The translations under genes and the position numbers were made by a program. Source: Gaeumannomyces sp. JS-464 (Eukaryota; Ascomycota; Sordariomycetes; Magnaporthales; Magnaporthaceae). From it: a DNA stretch of 64,000 bases. The notes under the pieces are model-generated. The model saw nothing but the letters and a program-made list of their open reading frames with translations, did no database searches and was not told where the DNA came from. Every line of letters begins with the position of its first letter. Position 1 is the stretch's first letter. Shown here piece after piece: positions 21,548 through 33,147 of the stretch. Where the stretch lies: the NCBI GenBank assembly GCA_002197995.1, contig NGZR01000002.1, positions 5,456,001-5,520,000 on the forward strand. Reading direction: 5' to 3'.

Positions 21548-23620
21548 TCACCGGCAAGCCATCTCTCTAAACCCGAACTCGATATCAACGACGTGAGATA
21601 TCCCTTTCCGAGTGGCCGAGCAGGGTGGACTAGCATAGTGGAATGCGATCCAGCGAATCACGCGCGGCGCCTCAGAGTCGTTGACGATGTCAGTCACGGT
21701 AACGGCGGTAGTGACAGCAGCGGCGTCACCCGCATTCGCGCTGGAAGCGCCATCCTTGCCACAGTCGCTGTCCTCAACGCTACCGTCCCACTGGCCGAGG
21801 CTCTCGACTGTGCCGTCAGCGTGGCGGAGGTATAGGCCGGTGTAGCGTCCCCCTTCCCTGCGGGCCCTAAGCCTCCGGACGCCGTGCGGGGAAAATATTC
21901 TGGCGCCCGTGAAGAAGCTCGAGGTGCTTGCGAAGGGGAAACAGTCACGGGGCCTTCCCCAGAACGCTGGGAGCACCAGTGGACTGCGACGGCGGGGCGC
22001 CGGCTGTGGCATGGATGGTACTGTGGCCGCGCCAAGGTTTTGCAACCACGCAGATCCACGCGTAGCCAGGGCGTCGACAATCAAACCAGCAACGGGCTCC
22101 GAAGCTGCCACCGTCCACTTTGCCATCTGGTGGTACCTGTGGTAACAAGGGCCGAAAAAGGCAGAGCGGCCGCGATTGGTGCTAACCTGGATTTCTGGTT
22201 AGCAAAGTGCTTAAGGCAAATGGATGGCAGTGACATTACTATGAGGTATGGGCCCTGGAAAGACTCCTCAATGGCGCAAACAGCGACGAAATCCACACGT
22301 TCGCAGGGTCCTAAGCTAAAATAAAGCGGTAAACCCCCCGTTTTGCTGCCGATGGTACAACTTTCCCCTTTTGTGTAGTGGACGGTGATGGCGGCGATGC
22401 CGCATGAGTGGCAGTGCAAGGTTAGGCCGGTCGAATCGCCAGCGCCGCCGAAGCACCCGATCAGCGGGAGAAGCGGCACAGGCGCCAGCCTGGGTAATGC
22501 AATACCTGGGGCGGGTAAGCCGACATATCAACGATGCGTTTCGTAGCCAGTTCGAGGCTAGACGAGTCTGGGTTGTCATCTCATAGCGCCTCTGCGGGCG
22601 GGACCAGATCCCGCCGGCCGTGAGCGTCCATGTGTGGCAAGTAGTCGACGCGGACCGCTTTGAGATCCTACCGTGCAATCGTGTCAAAAAAAAAAACAAA
22701 AAAAAACGGCAGATCCCGGATTGTTTTAAGTCGTCGAACAACTTACGTCCTGGAGAACTTGGAATAAGCCCAGACCGGACCCCACTACGTGCCCATGGCA
22801 GCCGTCTGTGCCCGGCTTTCCGAGCCAGGGGGTTGCAGACCCGTCCTGTCGGATAAAGCGGACTGCCCGTAGACCGTGTATCCCAAGAACAAACCTGACG
22901 CTGGAGATGAGGTCGGGCTGGACACAGACGCTAAGAGCAGCGTGGTTATCAGCCCCGCTCGTGACATCATCGCCGTCTGGAACAAAATCGAGACGACGGA
23001 GGTATGACCAAACAGTTCGATCGTCGATGCACAAACACGGCCGTTGCGGGCTATTACCCTCCCTTGGGGCAATAAACTCATCGCAGTCACCTCGGTGTCG
23101 GGCCAGAAGACACGAGCCCTAGGAGCGCCGATGACGTCTGGGTCGCCACCACAAGCGACGCGGCCAGACTTGGGCGGCCGCCGACGAGATGCCGCACAAC
23201 TTCTCGCAGCAGCTCCGGCGGCAGTCGATGGCATCGTGAAAAGATAGTATCGGCCTGCGTCTCCGGATCTGGCGAGAAAAGCTGAGACACCAGTCGTAAT
23301 TCGCAGCCGCTCCCAAGCGCTAGAGGCTGGAAGATGTGCTGCGTTGCCTGCGCGAATCTGTAGAGGTGGGTGGCCGCCAGGCCCCGGTGTTGTCCACGCG
23401 CGACCTTCCAACAGTCTCGGTGCGCAAAAAATAGGGGCCGCGAAAGATCGTAGACGCCGCTGGATGAAGACAGATCTACCGACCTGTGGATACAATGCTG
23501 GACGTTGGCACCCTGCTTCCGCCTCAATGTTAGGTCCCGCCCACAGTACAGGAACGAGTCCTCGGCCAGATCAGTCGCAAGCATGTGGACCTGAACTGGA
23601 TCCGTTCAGCATCATCGGCT
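21548..23620 (-). pseudogene. F-box-like fungal protein, multiple frameshifts
   Basis: Successive minus-strand pieces in changing frames read like one fungal F-box protein of about 650 residues. An F-box-like LPPELLREVV lies near 23215. Further on come RTVWSYLRRLDF and GIHGLRAVRFI (about 22860-23030), a TLHCHSCGIAAITVHY piece near 22400, and a C-terminal domain with LRHADGTVESLGQWD and IEFG at 21560-21850. F-box proteins select targets for SCF ubiquitin ligases; this C-terminal domain is common in fungal members and has no known ligand. Frame changes occur near 23110, 23010, 22730, 22480 and 22130, with stops near 22580 and 22440. Some may be introns, but I found no consistent donor/acceptor set. 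Confidence 0.45.
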
Positions 23621-24600
23621 AGGTTGAGAACTGTCGACGCGAATTAGTTTGCCTGGTTGAATAACTCCTTCAGGATGCGGCGGCATTCTCACAGCAGACG
23701 ACGCTGAACTCCCAATCGCCCGCGTCACCGCCTTTCGCAGGAGGGTCAGATGTGAAAGACGTCGGGAAGGTGCTGCGGCACAGCACGCAAAACGGGAGTA
23801 CGGCAAAATGCATGAGTTTGCTTGTTCGGAGTATGGTGAATTAAAATGGCCGCGGGTATGTGGAAACAAGGTGTAGGAACGTTGGGGTGCTGTTTGAAAA
23901 GCAGGAGCGCACTGGCAAAAAAGAATGCATGATGGGCCATGGCCAGCCCCTGAGCATGTGATGTTCCCCCAGAGCGGACCAGGGTGCCCCATTCATATCC
24001 GCTCGGCCCCACCCGGCATGCAGCGCCTCGTGGGCCCAACTCCACTCTTCTTTCACCTCCTACGTATTTCCCTGGAGAATTTGGGGAACATCTTTCTCAT
24101 CCTACAGCCCCACATCGTTGAGGGATGTGACCATCATGACGCCTTTGCGGACCAGGCGAAATGTGGTCAGCAGAGTCCATCCATTTTCGCCAGAATTTCG
24201 CCCGTCGAGTAAGCAAAAAAGTCATCCCATCCCTAGCAGCTTTGCGCGCGATCTAACCCACACACAGCGGTGTTTGCGAGAGAAAAGTCATCGGACTCAA
24301 AGCCAGCAACGCGCTCTCGCCCCACGCCGAATCAGGGAACCATTTCCGGACTGTCGCAGCGGGAAGCCGTTGCCCTAGCCAGCGCTCTAAGTGTTTTGGT
24401 AACACCTTCAATTAAGGAAACATCAGGTTCTGAGGTGTTGGGTCCGCCTCAAAGGTAGCACATCCAACCCAGGGGTCTCCGTTCCAGCGCTAATCGCATT
24501 CGCCCAGGGCAAATGACATATCAATCGCGTAGCAGCGATACCATCTCGCACGTCTACAAGACCTAACCTCAGGGGGAAAGCAATGGGCTATTTCGAATCT
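23621..24600. other. Spacer, no gene recognised
   Basis: Overlapping open frames of up to 126 codons on the minus strand (23612-24056) and 86 on the plus strand show no recognisable domain. I report nothing functional here. Confidence 0.45.
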
Positions 24601-24667
24601 ATGCGGACTTGGCAACCCTAAGTAAGAAGTTGTACGCATCCTTGACCAGACCAGTTAGGTGTGCTGC

Positions 24668-25141
24668 TAACAAACTTCGGAGCCCACCCGTAGGGAGAAA
24701 AAACTTGTCATCGGCGACACCGAGGTGCCTTATGCGGTTTTCCCACCGCAACCGGAGACCGCGATCACTTACGTCGAGATTCCCAGGGGCTACCCTAAGC
24801 TTTCTTGCACCAATAAGCTGAAGGGTCAGGACTATGTTACAGCGGTTATTCTCGTAACCGCGATGCAGGAACACCGGGCTATTGTCATTACATCGATGAG
24901 CGGTAGAGCTAACACATGGGTTGACATCTACACTTCTGAACCCGTGAATGGCGTCCACTGCACCGTAACCGAACAGGAGGATACGACTACTGTCCATATC
25001 AAGGATGGTGGAGCATTTGCTAAGGATATAGTAGTCACCCGTCGACGGTTTCCGTGGAAGGATAATGATGAGATCTCCAGCCAGCTGCGGACCTTTATCC
25101 ATAACGTGTCAGCCATTGGCACGCAGCCGGGCAATACCTAG
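24668..25141 (+). CDS. Uncharacterised small protein, start unclear
   Basis: An open frame from just after a TAA near 24668 to the TAG at 25139-25141 codes for about 155 residues with an even, protein-like composition (VTAVILVTAMQEHRAIVIT, TWVDIYTSEPV, DTTTVHIKDG). I do not recognise the family. There is no ATG near its 5' end. A GTAAGA donor at about 24621 with a CTAAC branch and a CGTAG acceptor at about 24693 could join it to an upstream exon ending in GLGNP, so the gene may start further left. No signal peptide or membrane segment is evident. Confidence 0.35.
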
Positions 25142-25499
25142 TTAAATTTAACTATTCACACATTCCTCGTCCTATCCACAGGCATAAAATTGTTTCTAGG
25201 ACGGCTAGGCAGACCGTGAGGCTACAAGAACCCAATAGATTACCAAGCGGCTAGCACGGCTACGACCTGAGGTCGGCCTTGTGCACAGCTTCCGCCCTTT
25301 ACTCGAGCGCGAGTTGATACATATTCCGGAGTGTGCCAGGTGAAGCTACAACATAGGGAAAAGGATTGTAAAACCTCCTGGACTTGATGACGCATTCATC
25401 CAACTTTTTACATTCATAGAAACCCCTCCCCTAGCCCGCCGCTTCGTTTTTGTGATCCCAGCCCGTCCCTCAGTAGACCCGCGCGGTTCCCCTAGCTGG
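25142..25499. other. Spacer, nothing seen
   Basis: The stretch lies between a plus-strand and a minus-strand coding end. No gene, repeat or motif stands out. Confidence 0.5.
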
Positions 25500-26577
25500 T
25501 CACCTCGTCTCCATCACATTTGGAGTTCTTGACCATTCAACAACTCGCGCGACATTGCAAAGGGCCACCTTACGGTCGCGAGACCTGTTGAGATCGAGCC
25601 AAGTGGTCGAAGTTACGGTGATAATGTCGCCCTCGGTGTTCTCGTTTTCCTCCCCGTCATAATACTCATCTGGTATGAGAACGGAGAGAAAGCACATATG
25701 ATGCGGCACAGCAACGATGACGATAACCTCGCTGAATAGCACGTTAGCTAGAAGGGTACTGGGAAGTGGTGTTTGCTATCCTTACTCTCGTGTGCCTAGT
25801 TCCGTTCCTCGTAGTGCTAACGCCTCGCCCACCACCTGAGCAGGACGTTGTCTGGAATCTTGGCCTCGCCATCCTGCACATCCTCAAAGCGTTTTTTTTG
25901 GCTTCAAGTAATGCGACCACTTTCTCGCGACAGCAGGGATACTTGCCCTGCTTTTCTTCATGCAACAGAATTTCCCCATCGCTTGTGGCTTCGATTTTCG
26001 CTTGGAAACTCGGAATCTCGCCGGGGAGGTTGTATCGAACCGGCGAGAACTGTAGCACGCCGGTTTGCTCCGGCCTTTGTTTTTGCCCGGGTACCAAAAT
26101 AAACCGTGATTGATGAGTGCCGAAGCCAGATTGACAGTTGCATCCTCTGGCGGGGCTCGCTTGTCGTGCTCGTCCTTTGATACGAAAGCGGAATCCTCTT
26201 GGCCCTCAAAACTGTCGTCTGACTGCGGTCCGCTTGGTGAGCTGCTCCCAACAGTCATTTTAGAACTGCTTCTGAAGCCTTCGTGGCATGCCCTTTTCGA
26301 GGCTTGACGCATGGGCCTAGGCGACCTGCTTGGCTTGTCCGCGGGACTGTCGCAGGCTTCCATTCACAACGCAGAGTGCTCGCCAAACGTCACCGACGTG
26401 TGTTTTGAGGAAGTCAACCCTGTTCACATCTGGCATCCCCTTGAGGCTATTTGGCAGAGGTTCGATCACTTCTTTCCATGCGTCGTTATCACTATCCCTG
26501 ACAGCAGGTATGTTGAGGAATGGGCCATTAAACTTTCTGAAGAAACTCGGCAATGGAGAAGCTCCTGCCGGCTCCAT
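25500..26577 (-). pseudogene. Conserved fungal protein of unknown function (possible nuclease-like fold), broken
   Basis: Minus-strand pieces follow the order of a widespread uncharacterised fungal family. The start at 26577 leads to FLNIPAVRDSDNDAWKEV and SLKGMPDVNRVDFLKTHVGDVW, then a Ser-rich linker (SSSKMTVGS), then DEHDKRAPPEDATV, then VVALLEAKK, and finally SEVIVIVAVPHHMCFLSVLI with TTWLDLN and VARVVEW near 25510-25740. The conserved order of acidic residue, beta strand and LEAK suggests a PD-(D/E)XK-like nuclease fold, but that is inference. Frame changes occur near 26335, 26110 and 25850, with stops near 25830. Each piece is well preserved, so decay is recent or the slips are sequencing errors. 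Confidence 0.5.
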
Positions 26578-28059
26578 GCGCTCGGCGCATTGATGTTTGT
26601 GAAGTTTCGCATGTGCTCGATCCGGTAGGACGTAGGTATGTGGTTGGGTGAACAGGAACTTGGATGCGGGTTTGTAGGTGGTTGTGGTAGGTGAGTGTCG
26701 GCAAAAGATACGGACTGAAGACTGTCAAGTTGAAATGCGGTTTTTGGCTATAAGGGCAAGCATTAATATGTCTCCCTAGGTAGGCCGCCAGCTCAGCATG
26801 GGGTCACTCCATGCTTCTCCCGAGCCCGCCTATTAGCTGGGTCTGAGCCCCGGATCAGAGCCTAACAGCAACCTCGGCCTCGTAACGATCTGGGGCTAGT
26901 CCCACTGGACGGAGATGCAGAAACCTCCAAGCAGGTACCAGTACCTACCGAAATCTAGATGCGAAACGTCCAAGCCTGTTGGAGGCGTATTATCAAGCTC
27001 TCCACGGGTCAAGACTACTAGAAGCTATCGCCAGCTCCCGCAGGACACAACGTTTATTTCTTCCTGGAAAGACATATCACGGGTCTGTAACATCGTTTCC
27101 AGGATGTATCCAGACTGTACCTTGGTTCTTTGGAGACCAGGGCTGCAGACCCGAGGCGCGCGGATCACAGGAGTCTAGACTCACTGTCGACCGCTGCCGG
27201 AAGAGCCCCCACTGCCCTGTACAACTATTCCCATGAAAGCTTGTACGGACTTCCGCGCAACTAAGATCGCAACGCAACCCTCCAGACGCAATGCCACGTG
27301 TTTTCAGCCTCACATTCCGCTCGTCCGAACTCCAATCTTTCGCGCCTTCATAGTATGATTGGTAACATGCGTTTCTTTGTGGTGATTTTGCTAATTAGGT
27401 GCCAGCCAATGCTGCGGCAGCGCCTTACCGTACAGAGGCCCAACTACCATGCCCAACCAAACATCCGCAGCGCTTTTGTTGTTCTTTGGTGTCCTGGGCG
27501 TCTGGCCAGCAGTCTTTTGGGGCGGGCTCTCTTGAAAAATGCTGCCAAAATTCGTCCGCCGTAGTTTGCGCGCGAAGAAGTACGTATGGTGTTCCCGCCC
27601 CGCCCCCAAACCAACCGGATCCTTGTGATCAGGCCGCAAGGTGCCAATATCCTCTCGCCCAGAACAGGGCCATCAAGCCTGCGCGGGACTTTTTTGGCCT
27701 CGAGGCTGGAAGTTGTTGAGGCCCGGTGCCGAGAGATCGCTGAGTCCTGGGCCTCCTGCGCGCCCATGTGCGGCGTCGGCCCCTACCGCGTTGCGACAGA
27801 GGAGTCAGGGATAGCGTTCGGGTGGCTGTTCTGTGTTCCGCCCCGCCCACGTTGGCGCGGCCCTGTTTCCTTGCGCAGCCGCACGCCCTGCAGCTACTTC
27901 TCACCTCCTAGCTTTCGGTTAGGTGGATAGAAGCAAGCAAGATTGATAGAGGTTTCTTTCCGCAAACCTAGGCAGGTATTTGTAGGGGTGTGGTCCAGGC
28001 CGAAGACCGAATAGCCAAATGCCGATGGGTGGTACCTTCGTGAAACCGCCACCCGCACG
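26578..28059. other. 1.5 kb without recognisable gene
   Basis: Open frames (27298-27930 plus, 27391-27904 minus) cover each other in opposite frames and show no domain. A weak GGTACC/CCTAGG motif occurs near 26932 and 27967. Confidence 0.45.
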
Positions 28060-29616
28060 ATGGCCTCCTCAACGACGGGCGCGGAAGCCTACCCGCTCAC
28101 GCACCAGCAGAAGGAGGTGCTGAAGCAGGCCTTCATAGACTCCCTTGACGAGAAAACCGTCCGGCAGCTGGCGTCTCGGCACAACAGGGAAAGCCGTGCC
28201 GCTTCTTCAGCGACCGCACCAACGGCTCCTTCAACGTCTGCTATTTTGTCGAGTTCCCCAACGACAATACAAAATGGGTCGTCAGAATCCCCATTGTGCC
28301 AGTCGTCCACGCCGTCTGGGACAGGAGGTGACAACGATCCGGTCCGTGGACCACGGTGACTATGCCAGCGAGCTTTTTTTCTACTTTTTTCACCCTTTTT
28401 TTCGTTGGAGTTGTGTCCGCCAAACCTGGTTGGTTTGCTGAGTGGCTGACCCCTTATCCTGCCTGCCGCCTTACCCGCAACAGGTATATCAAGGCAAACA
28501 CGGCAATTCCGGTCCCATCCGTCCTCGCCTTCGGACCAGCCGAGGTAACGCCGGATAACCCGTCGGCCAGGCGTACCTCATCCTCGATTTCATCCCCGGG
28601 CGCCGCCTCGAGGCGCCCACCTTCTATTTCGGCGAGGGCAAGGCCTCCAGGGAGCAGAAGGATCACGTAAACTCGCAAATTATCGACATCCTGGCGCAGC
28701 TGCGCGGGCTCGAGTTCGACCAGGCCGGGTCCCTAATGCCCGACCCGGGCGGCGGCCTCACTCCCGTCGTTGGCCCGATGCTTTCCATCCCGCTCAATGA
28801 GCTCCAGGTCGACCAGGCGCCGATGTCGCGCGCGCCGGCGACCCCGGCCACGTTCGCCTCTGCTGTCGACTACGCCTTTTACCACTTCCAAATCCTCCGC
28901 AACACTCTCGACCTGCCCGAGGCCCATATGGACCTTAAGGCGGCGAGGCAGATCGTTTTTGCGCTTCACGACCTACCTGGGCGCACCTTTAAGCACATCG
29001 ACCCGCGGTGAAACCGCGGGCCTTTCGTGCTGGCACATATGGACCTGCGTTGGTCCAACGTTATCGTGGACGACGCTTGTAACATCCAGGGCGTTATCGA
29101 TTGGGAATGGGCCGCGACGGTTCCCGTCCAATTCTTTATCCCGCCCTTCTGGCTCGGCGGCCTGACCGAAGATTACGTATCGACCTGTGTTTCTGATTCG
29201 AATACGAAAGTTCCATCGCGTCCTGGTTGCCAAATCTCAGGAATCCCCGTCCTGCGCCCGCCTTGCCGAGTCCTGGGGGAAAGATCTCGCCCTCGGTGCC
29301 GACATATCCATGGCCCTCATTCTCCGCTGTCCCTGGACGCTCCCACCTCCACAGACTCGGCGTCTTCAGCAACCATTCCGGCAAAGGCTACGGCGAAGTA
29401 CTTGAGGAATTCTTTGAACAGGACGGAGAGAACGACGGGTTCAGCCGTGACGCGCGCCGTCTAGTCGAGTATTCGCAGCGATATACTCGGTATCTGAAAG
29501 AAGAAGGCCTCCTCGGGCAGGACGATGCAACGCCCGTCAGGGAACCGAACCTCCTGAAAACGGGGATCGGTCCAGCCAGTGAGGACGCCTGCCGCTTCGG
29601 TGCAATCCACCAATAA
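28060..29616 (+). pseudogene. APH/choline-kinase-like phosphotransferase, several lesions
   Basis: The gene reads as a fungal member of the aminoglycoside-phosphotransferase/choline-kinase-like fold. From the ATG at 28060 come an N-terminal helix region, a strand pair FNVCYFVEF and WVVRIPIV (nucleotide-binding lobe), RYIKANTAIPVPSVLAF after an intron (about 28334-28483), LDFIPGRRLE, and the catalytic segment LAHMDLRWSNVIVD with IDWEWA for metal binding. Lesions are a one-base loss near 28189 (a G run), an indel near 28566, a TGA at 29008-29010 where CGA would read Arg, and frame changes near 29190 and 29340. Ligands of fungal members are mostly unknown; resistance should not be assumed. The last frame ends at 29614-29616. 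Confidence 0.6.
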
Positions 29617-32072
29617 TTTTAAACCCAACAAGCTGGAAGCCACGAAGGAGGATCCCGGCGCGAGGCCTCGCTGCAGCAGCAGCCTAGGAGCCACCCATTA
29701 CCACTGAGAGCTTTCGCTGCCTCGGTCACTTAGACCCCACGCAGCCTCCTCCTTTTCCGTCGCCTCCAGGTCCTGCTCGCCCTGGTATAGGGCCTCTTTG
29801 GGCTTCTTTATCACTTCGGTTTCCCGTTCGATCGTTCCCCGGATCGACGTCGTCTCCTTCCTCTCGAAGGCCCTTGTCGAAGGAGCACTGCGGCTGACAC
29901 GTTCAAAAGACCGAAGATGGAGGCAGAGTACTTCGCAACGACGAAGGTGTCGAGGGTGCGTGGAGGGAGGGGATCGGCGAGACCGTTATTAATTCGGCAA
30001 AGACAACAAGCCAAATTTGGCCTCGGAGGCATTTCGACGCCGGAGACACTACCAAGTGATCTTGTCTGTAATGGCAATGCATAGAACCGCCCTTGCGTTC
30101 GCTTCGATACCAAGAACCATGGTCGTGGGTGTCCGTGGGCGGCGCCAAAATTACGGGTGAGGAAAAAGCGAGGCTGTCAGAGGCCTGATACCCTTCCGCT
30201 GCCCCAGAAGTCGGGACACGACAAGCCCGGTGCCACCAGTGCGTGCAACAATCGGCCACACGTCATCACGCTCGAGGTCGGCATTCCCGACAGGAGAGAC
30301 AGCGGCGACGCCCGCCCCTTTAGTTTGTGCGCTACTTGGAACTACCCCACTGTCCATACCCTGCCTCCATCCGCCGCCGATCTCCTAGCTTAACGGCGTG
30401 CACGAGGAAAGCATGCGCCTGGTCGGCACCATCAGGCGAGTCTCTGCCGAATTATCATGTTGACCGCAACGCCACGTCGGGGGATGCGGAGCGAGACTTC
30501 ACGCGCGGTCAAGGAGAAGCACGGGGGCGGGCTCGAGCGGCCTGGGTGGTGCGGGTCGTCCAAGAAGACTCGGCTTCACGATGGAAACCGCCCTTGCATG
30601 TATATGGAACTCCTGTAGGCGAGCTAGCAAGGGACAATCGGCGGCGTTGGGGTCGCTGCGGTGGGTGCCAGGCAAAAATATCAGCGCCCCGGACCGTGGC
30701 CGGCGGCGATGAATGGTTACCTTGTTAGAGGCACCACTAGGAACCACCCGAAATGGCTTTCTCTGTATCGGATGGTTCCCTTGGTTGGGGCCGGTGGTTT
30801 GGCATGGCTGCGGGCTGCTCGGTTGGATCGCGCCAAATACGTACTGAACACGAAACACGTTTCTTGTTTACCTTCGAGACGCAAGAGGAATGCCTTTCGG
30901 TGTTGCTTGGCCACGCGGCCCCCATTTGCTTTAGTCTCGACATCTGGCGAGGACGGCGCCATAGAACCCGAGCCTATTCGCGGCAGCGGCGTAATGTCGG
31001 GCTCCTGTCCGGACGGGCGCTCCCCCGAGCCCTGAGCCGCTTTGCGACGCCCACATGGAGGCAGGGCCGTAGGGGGCAAACGTGGCAAGATTTCGGAGGT
31101 CCTTCGTCGCGGCTGGAGGAATGGAATATGAGGGTTAGAACTGGGATTGGAACGGAAAAGGGAAAAAGCCCAGGCAGCCAGCATGACCGGATGGTGCTAG
31201 AAAGCCTCCTCAGCTGCAAATACTTACCTAGGCAGGTTGCAGTGGCAGGAACCCGAGGGTTCCTGGTGGTCAAGACCTGGAGACTCTACGTCACTTTAGA
31301 TGCTTTCTGTCAGGGTTCAATGTTCCCCATGGTTCGGGGAGCTAGTTCTTCACTCCCCTACTGCGCATGATAGCGCACGTTGGCGACTCCATTCACCTTA
31401 CGCCACACATGCCTTCTCTCCCTCGAGCCCCGGCCGTCAAGTTCGGGAGAATACCAACAAAGAACGAAAACAAGGCAGATCCAGAGACTGGGGGAGCAGG
31501 TGGAAAAATAACGGAGATGGGGGCGCAGATCAAGGAGTCCCAAGAACAACTCGATCGAGTCGACGGAACGACGTGCCCAATAGCACCTCGGTTCAAACGT
31601 GATGGTACATCTTAACGACAATAAAAAAACAAAAGCAGGCGAAGAACACGCGAACTGAAATAGTAGAGCTCTTGAAAACCCGCATGTGAGTAGCGGCAAT
31701 GCTTATGGGACCTCCAACTAGCTCCCGCCCCGTGGAATGTCGTGCTACCAGATGATAAACCTCCGAGATGGAGGAGCGTCGTAGTAGGGTTACCCAGGAT
31801 ATGTTTAGGGATATATGCGGCAATGCGTGAATTAGCCGGTGGGCCGCGCCAGTCGCCCCCAGTGTCCCCTCGCCATGTGTTCCTTTATACCCATAGAGGC
31901 ATAGCTGCTTGAGAGGATAAGGCGTCAGGCACAGAGAAGACAGGTTGCGCGCGTGTGGCAGTATTGTGCTTTCCTGGCCATGGTACCCATGATCGGTTAC
32001 TTGCACCCCTCGTCCCTGACCCTCTCCCACAGCCACCGCCCAGAACAGTGTTTTGACGAATATGTAGGTTCC
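29617..32072. other. 2.4 kb without recognisable gene
   Basis: Minus-strand frames at 29811-30113 (with one hydrophobic segment FVVAKYSASIFGLLNV) and 29903-30259, and plus-strand frames at 30157-31370, have no family I can name. A CCTAGGCAGG motif occurs near 31228. Confidence 0.4.
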
Positions 32073-32901
32073 TCAGCAAACGAAGAAAGAATCCGACCAG
32101 ATTCCTCGTAGCTCTCTCGAAAGCGCGGGGCTCATCCCGCCGCTCGGGCTGCTGGCCGGTGCCAGCGTCCCACTGTCCGCCTTCGGATTCGTCTTCTCTC
32201 TGTCGACCTCGACCTTCTCATCGTCCAATCCCTTCATTCCCTCGGTGTAGCCCATAAGAGAGGCAGTTTCTGCATCCATAGCAGTGCCGCGGTCGATCCG
32301 CCGCCTCGCGCAGGAGAGCCAGGCCCAGATCCCCACGAGCACCGAAGCGGGGATCGCGACGAAAAAGACCCAGACTACAGCGGCAGAGGACGGACGAGCA
32401 CCATGAGCGGCAGGCCGAGCGAAAGGTACAAGCAGGCCACCAGTGCCCACAGGCAGCTTTCCCTCAGATGCCGCTCGAGGATCCCGAGGTGTGCTTCCGA
32501 GAAGACGCGCGCGAAGCCGGGTATACGAAGACGGTCCTGGGCGCGGCGGCCGATCTGCACGATGGAGCCCCTGTGTGGGATGATGTATTTGTCGATGCCG
32601 ATGACGAACAGGCTCAAGGTACCCCGGAACACAAGATTGGCCACCAGTTGGCCTACAAGATCGCCACAGTCCGACATCGGGAAGGTTGGTTCGGTTGCGG
32701 GTGAAGTTCAATGCGCGACGGGATGTGGCGGGAGAGGCGATTAGTTGATGCTGACGATATGGCGAGGTGCCAACCCACAAAACGGAAGTACACAGCACAC
32801 CTACCCATGAAGTTGGACGCCACATCACAATCTAGGGTGAAAGCTGGATACGTAATATACATACCTAGAGTTGAATCAATCAGGATCTGAGATCGATCCA
32901 C
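32073..32901 (-). pseudogene. Uncharacterised membrane protein with a frame slip
   Basis: Two adjacent minus-strand frames complement each other. The upstream one (from 32677) has GTLSLFVIGIDKYIIPHRGSI, EAHLGILERHLRES and the hydrophobic ALVACLYLSLGLPLMVLV. The downstream one has the membrane segment VWVFFVAIPASVLVGIWAWL followed by an acidic cytosolic tail ending at 32073. A one-base change near 32395 would join them into a protein with at least two membrane helices separated by a tight turn. An upstream exon around 32820-32901 is possible. I do not recognise the family. It lies 320 bp beyond the end of the type III polyketide synthase gene and on the same strand, so it could belong to a small cluster with it. 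Confidence 0.35.
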
Positions 32902-33147
32902 CTGTTACGGTTTTTCAATGCATGGTTCTCTATCAGCTGGCTTTAAGCTACCACATCTCCCTCCCTATGGCTCAATGATGCCTCTGGTATCACATCTAAA
33001 TGAATCCTTGGTGGCGGTCATTCGACCTCGAGTATATGTCCGAGGCAGGTGTGCTGACCACCTCCTCAACAACCCACGCCTACCACACCTTGTAACTGCA
33101 ACGCGCTCCACTACACACGTACCTTCCCTCTCATCCCGGAAAAGCCT

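Noticed and set aside
29811..30259. Minus-strand frames with one hydrophobic helix
   Set aside because: The adjoining frames look partly protein-like, but I could not match them to any family or define splice sites, so no gene is reported.
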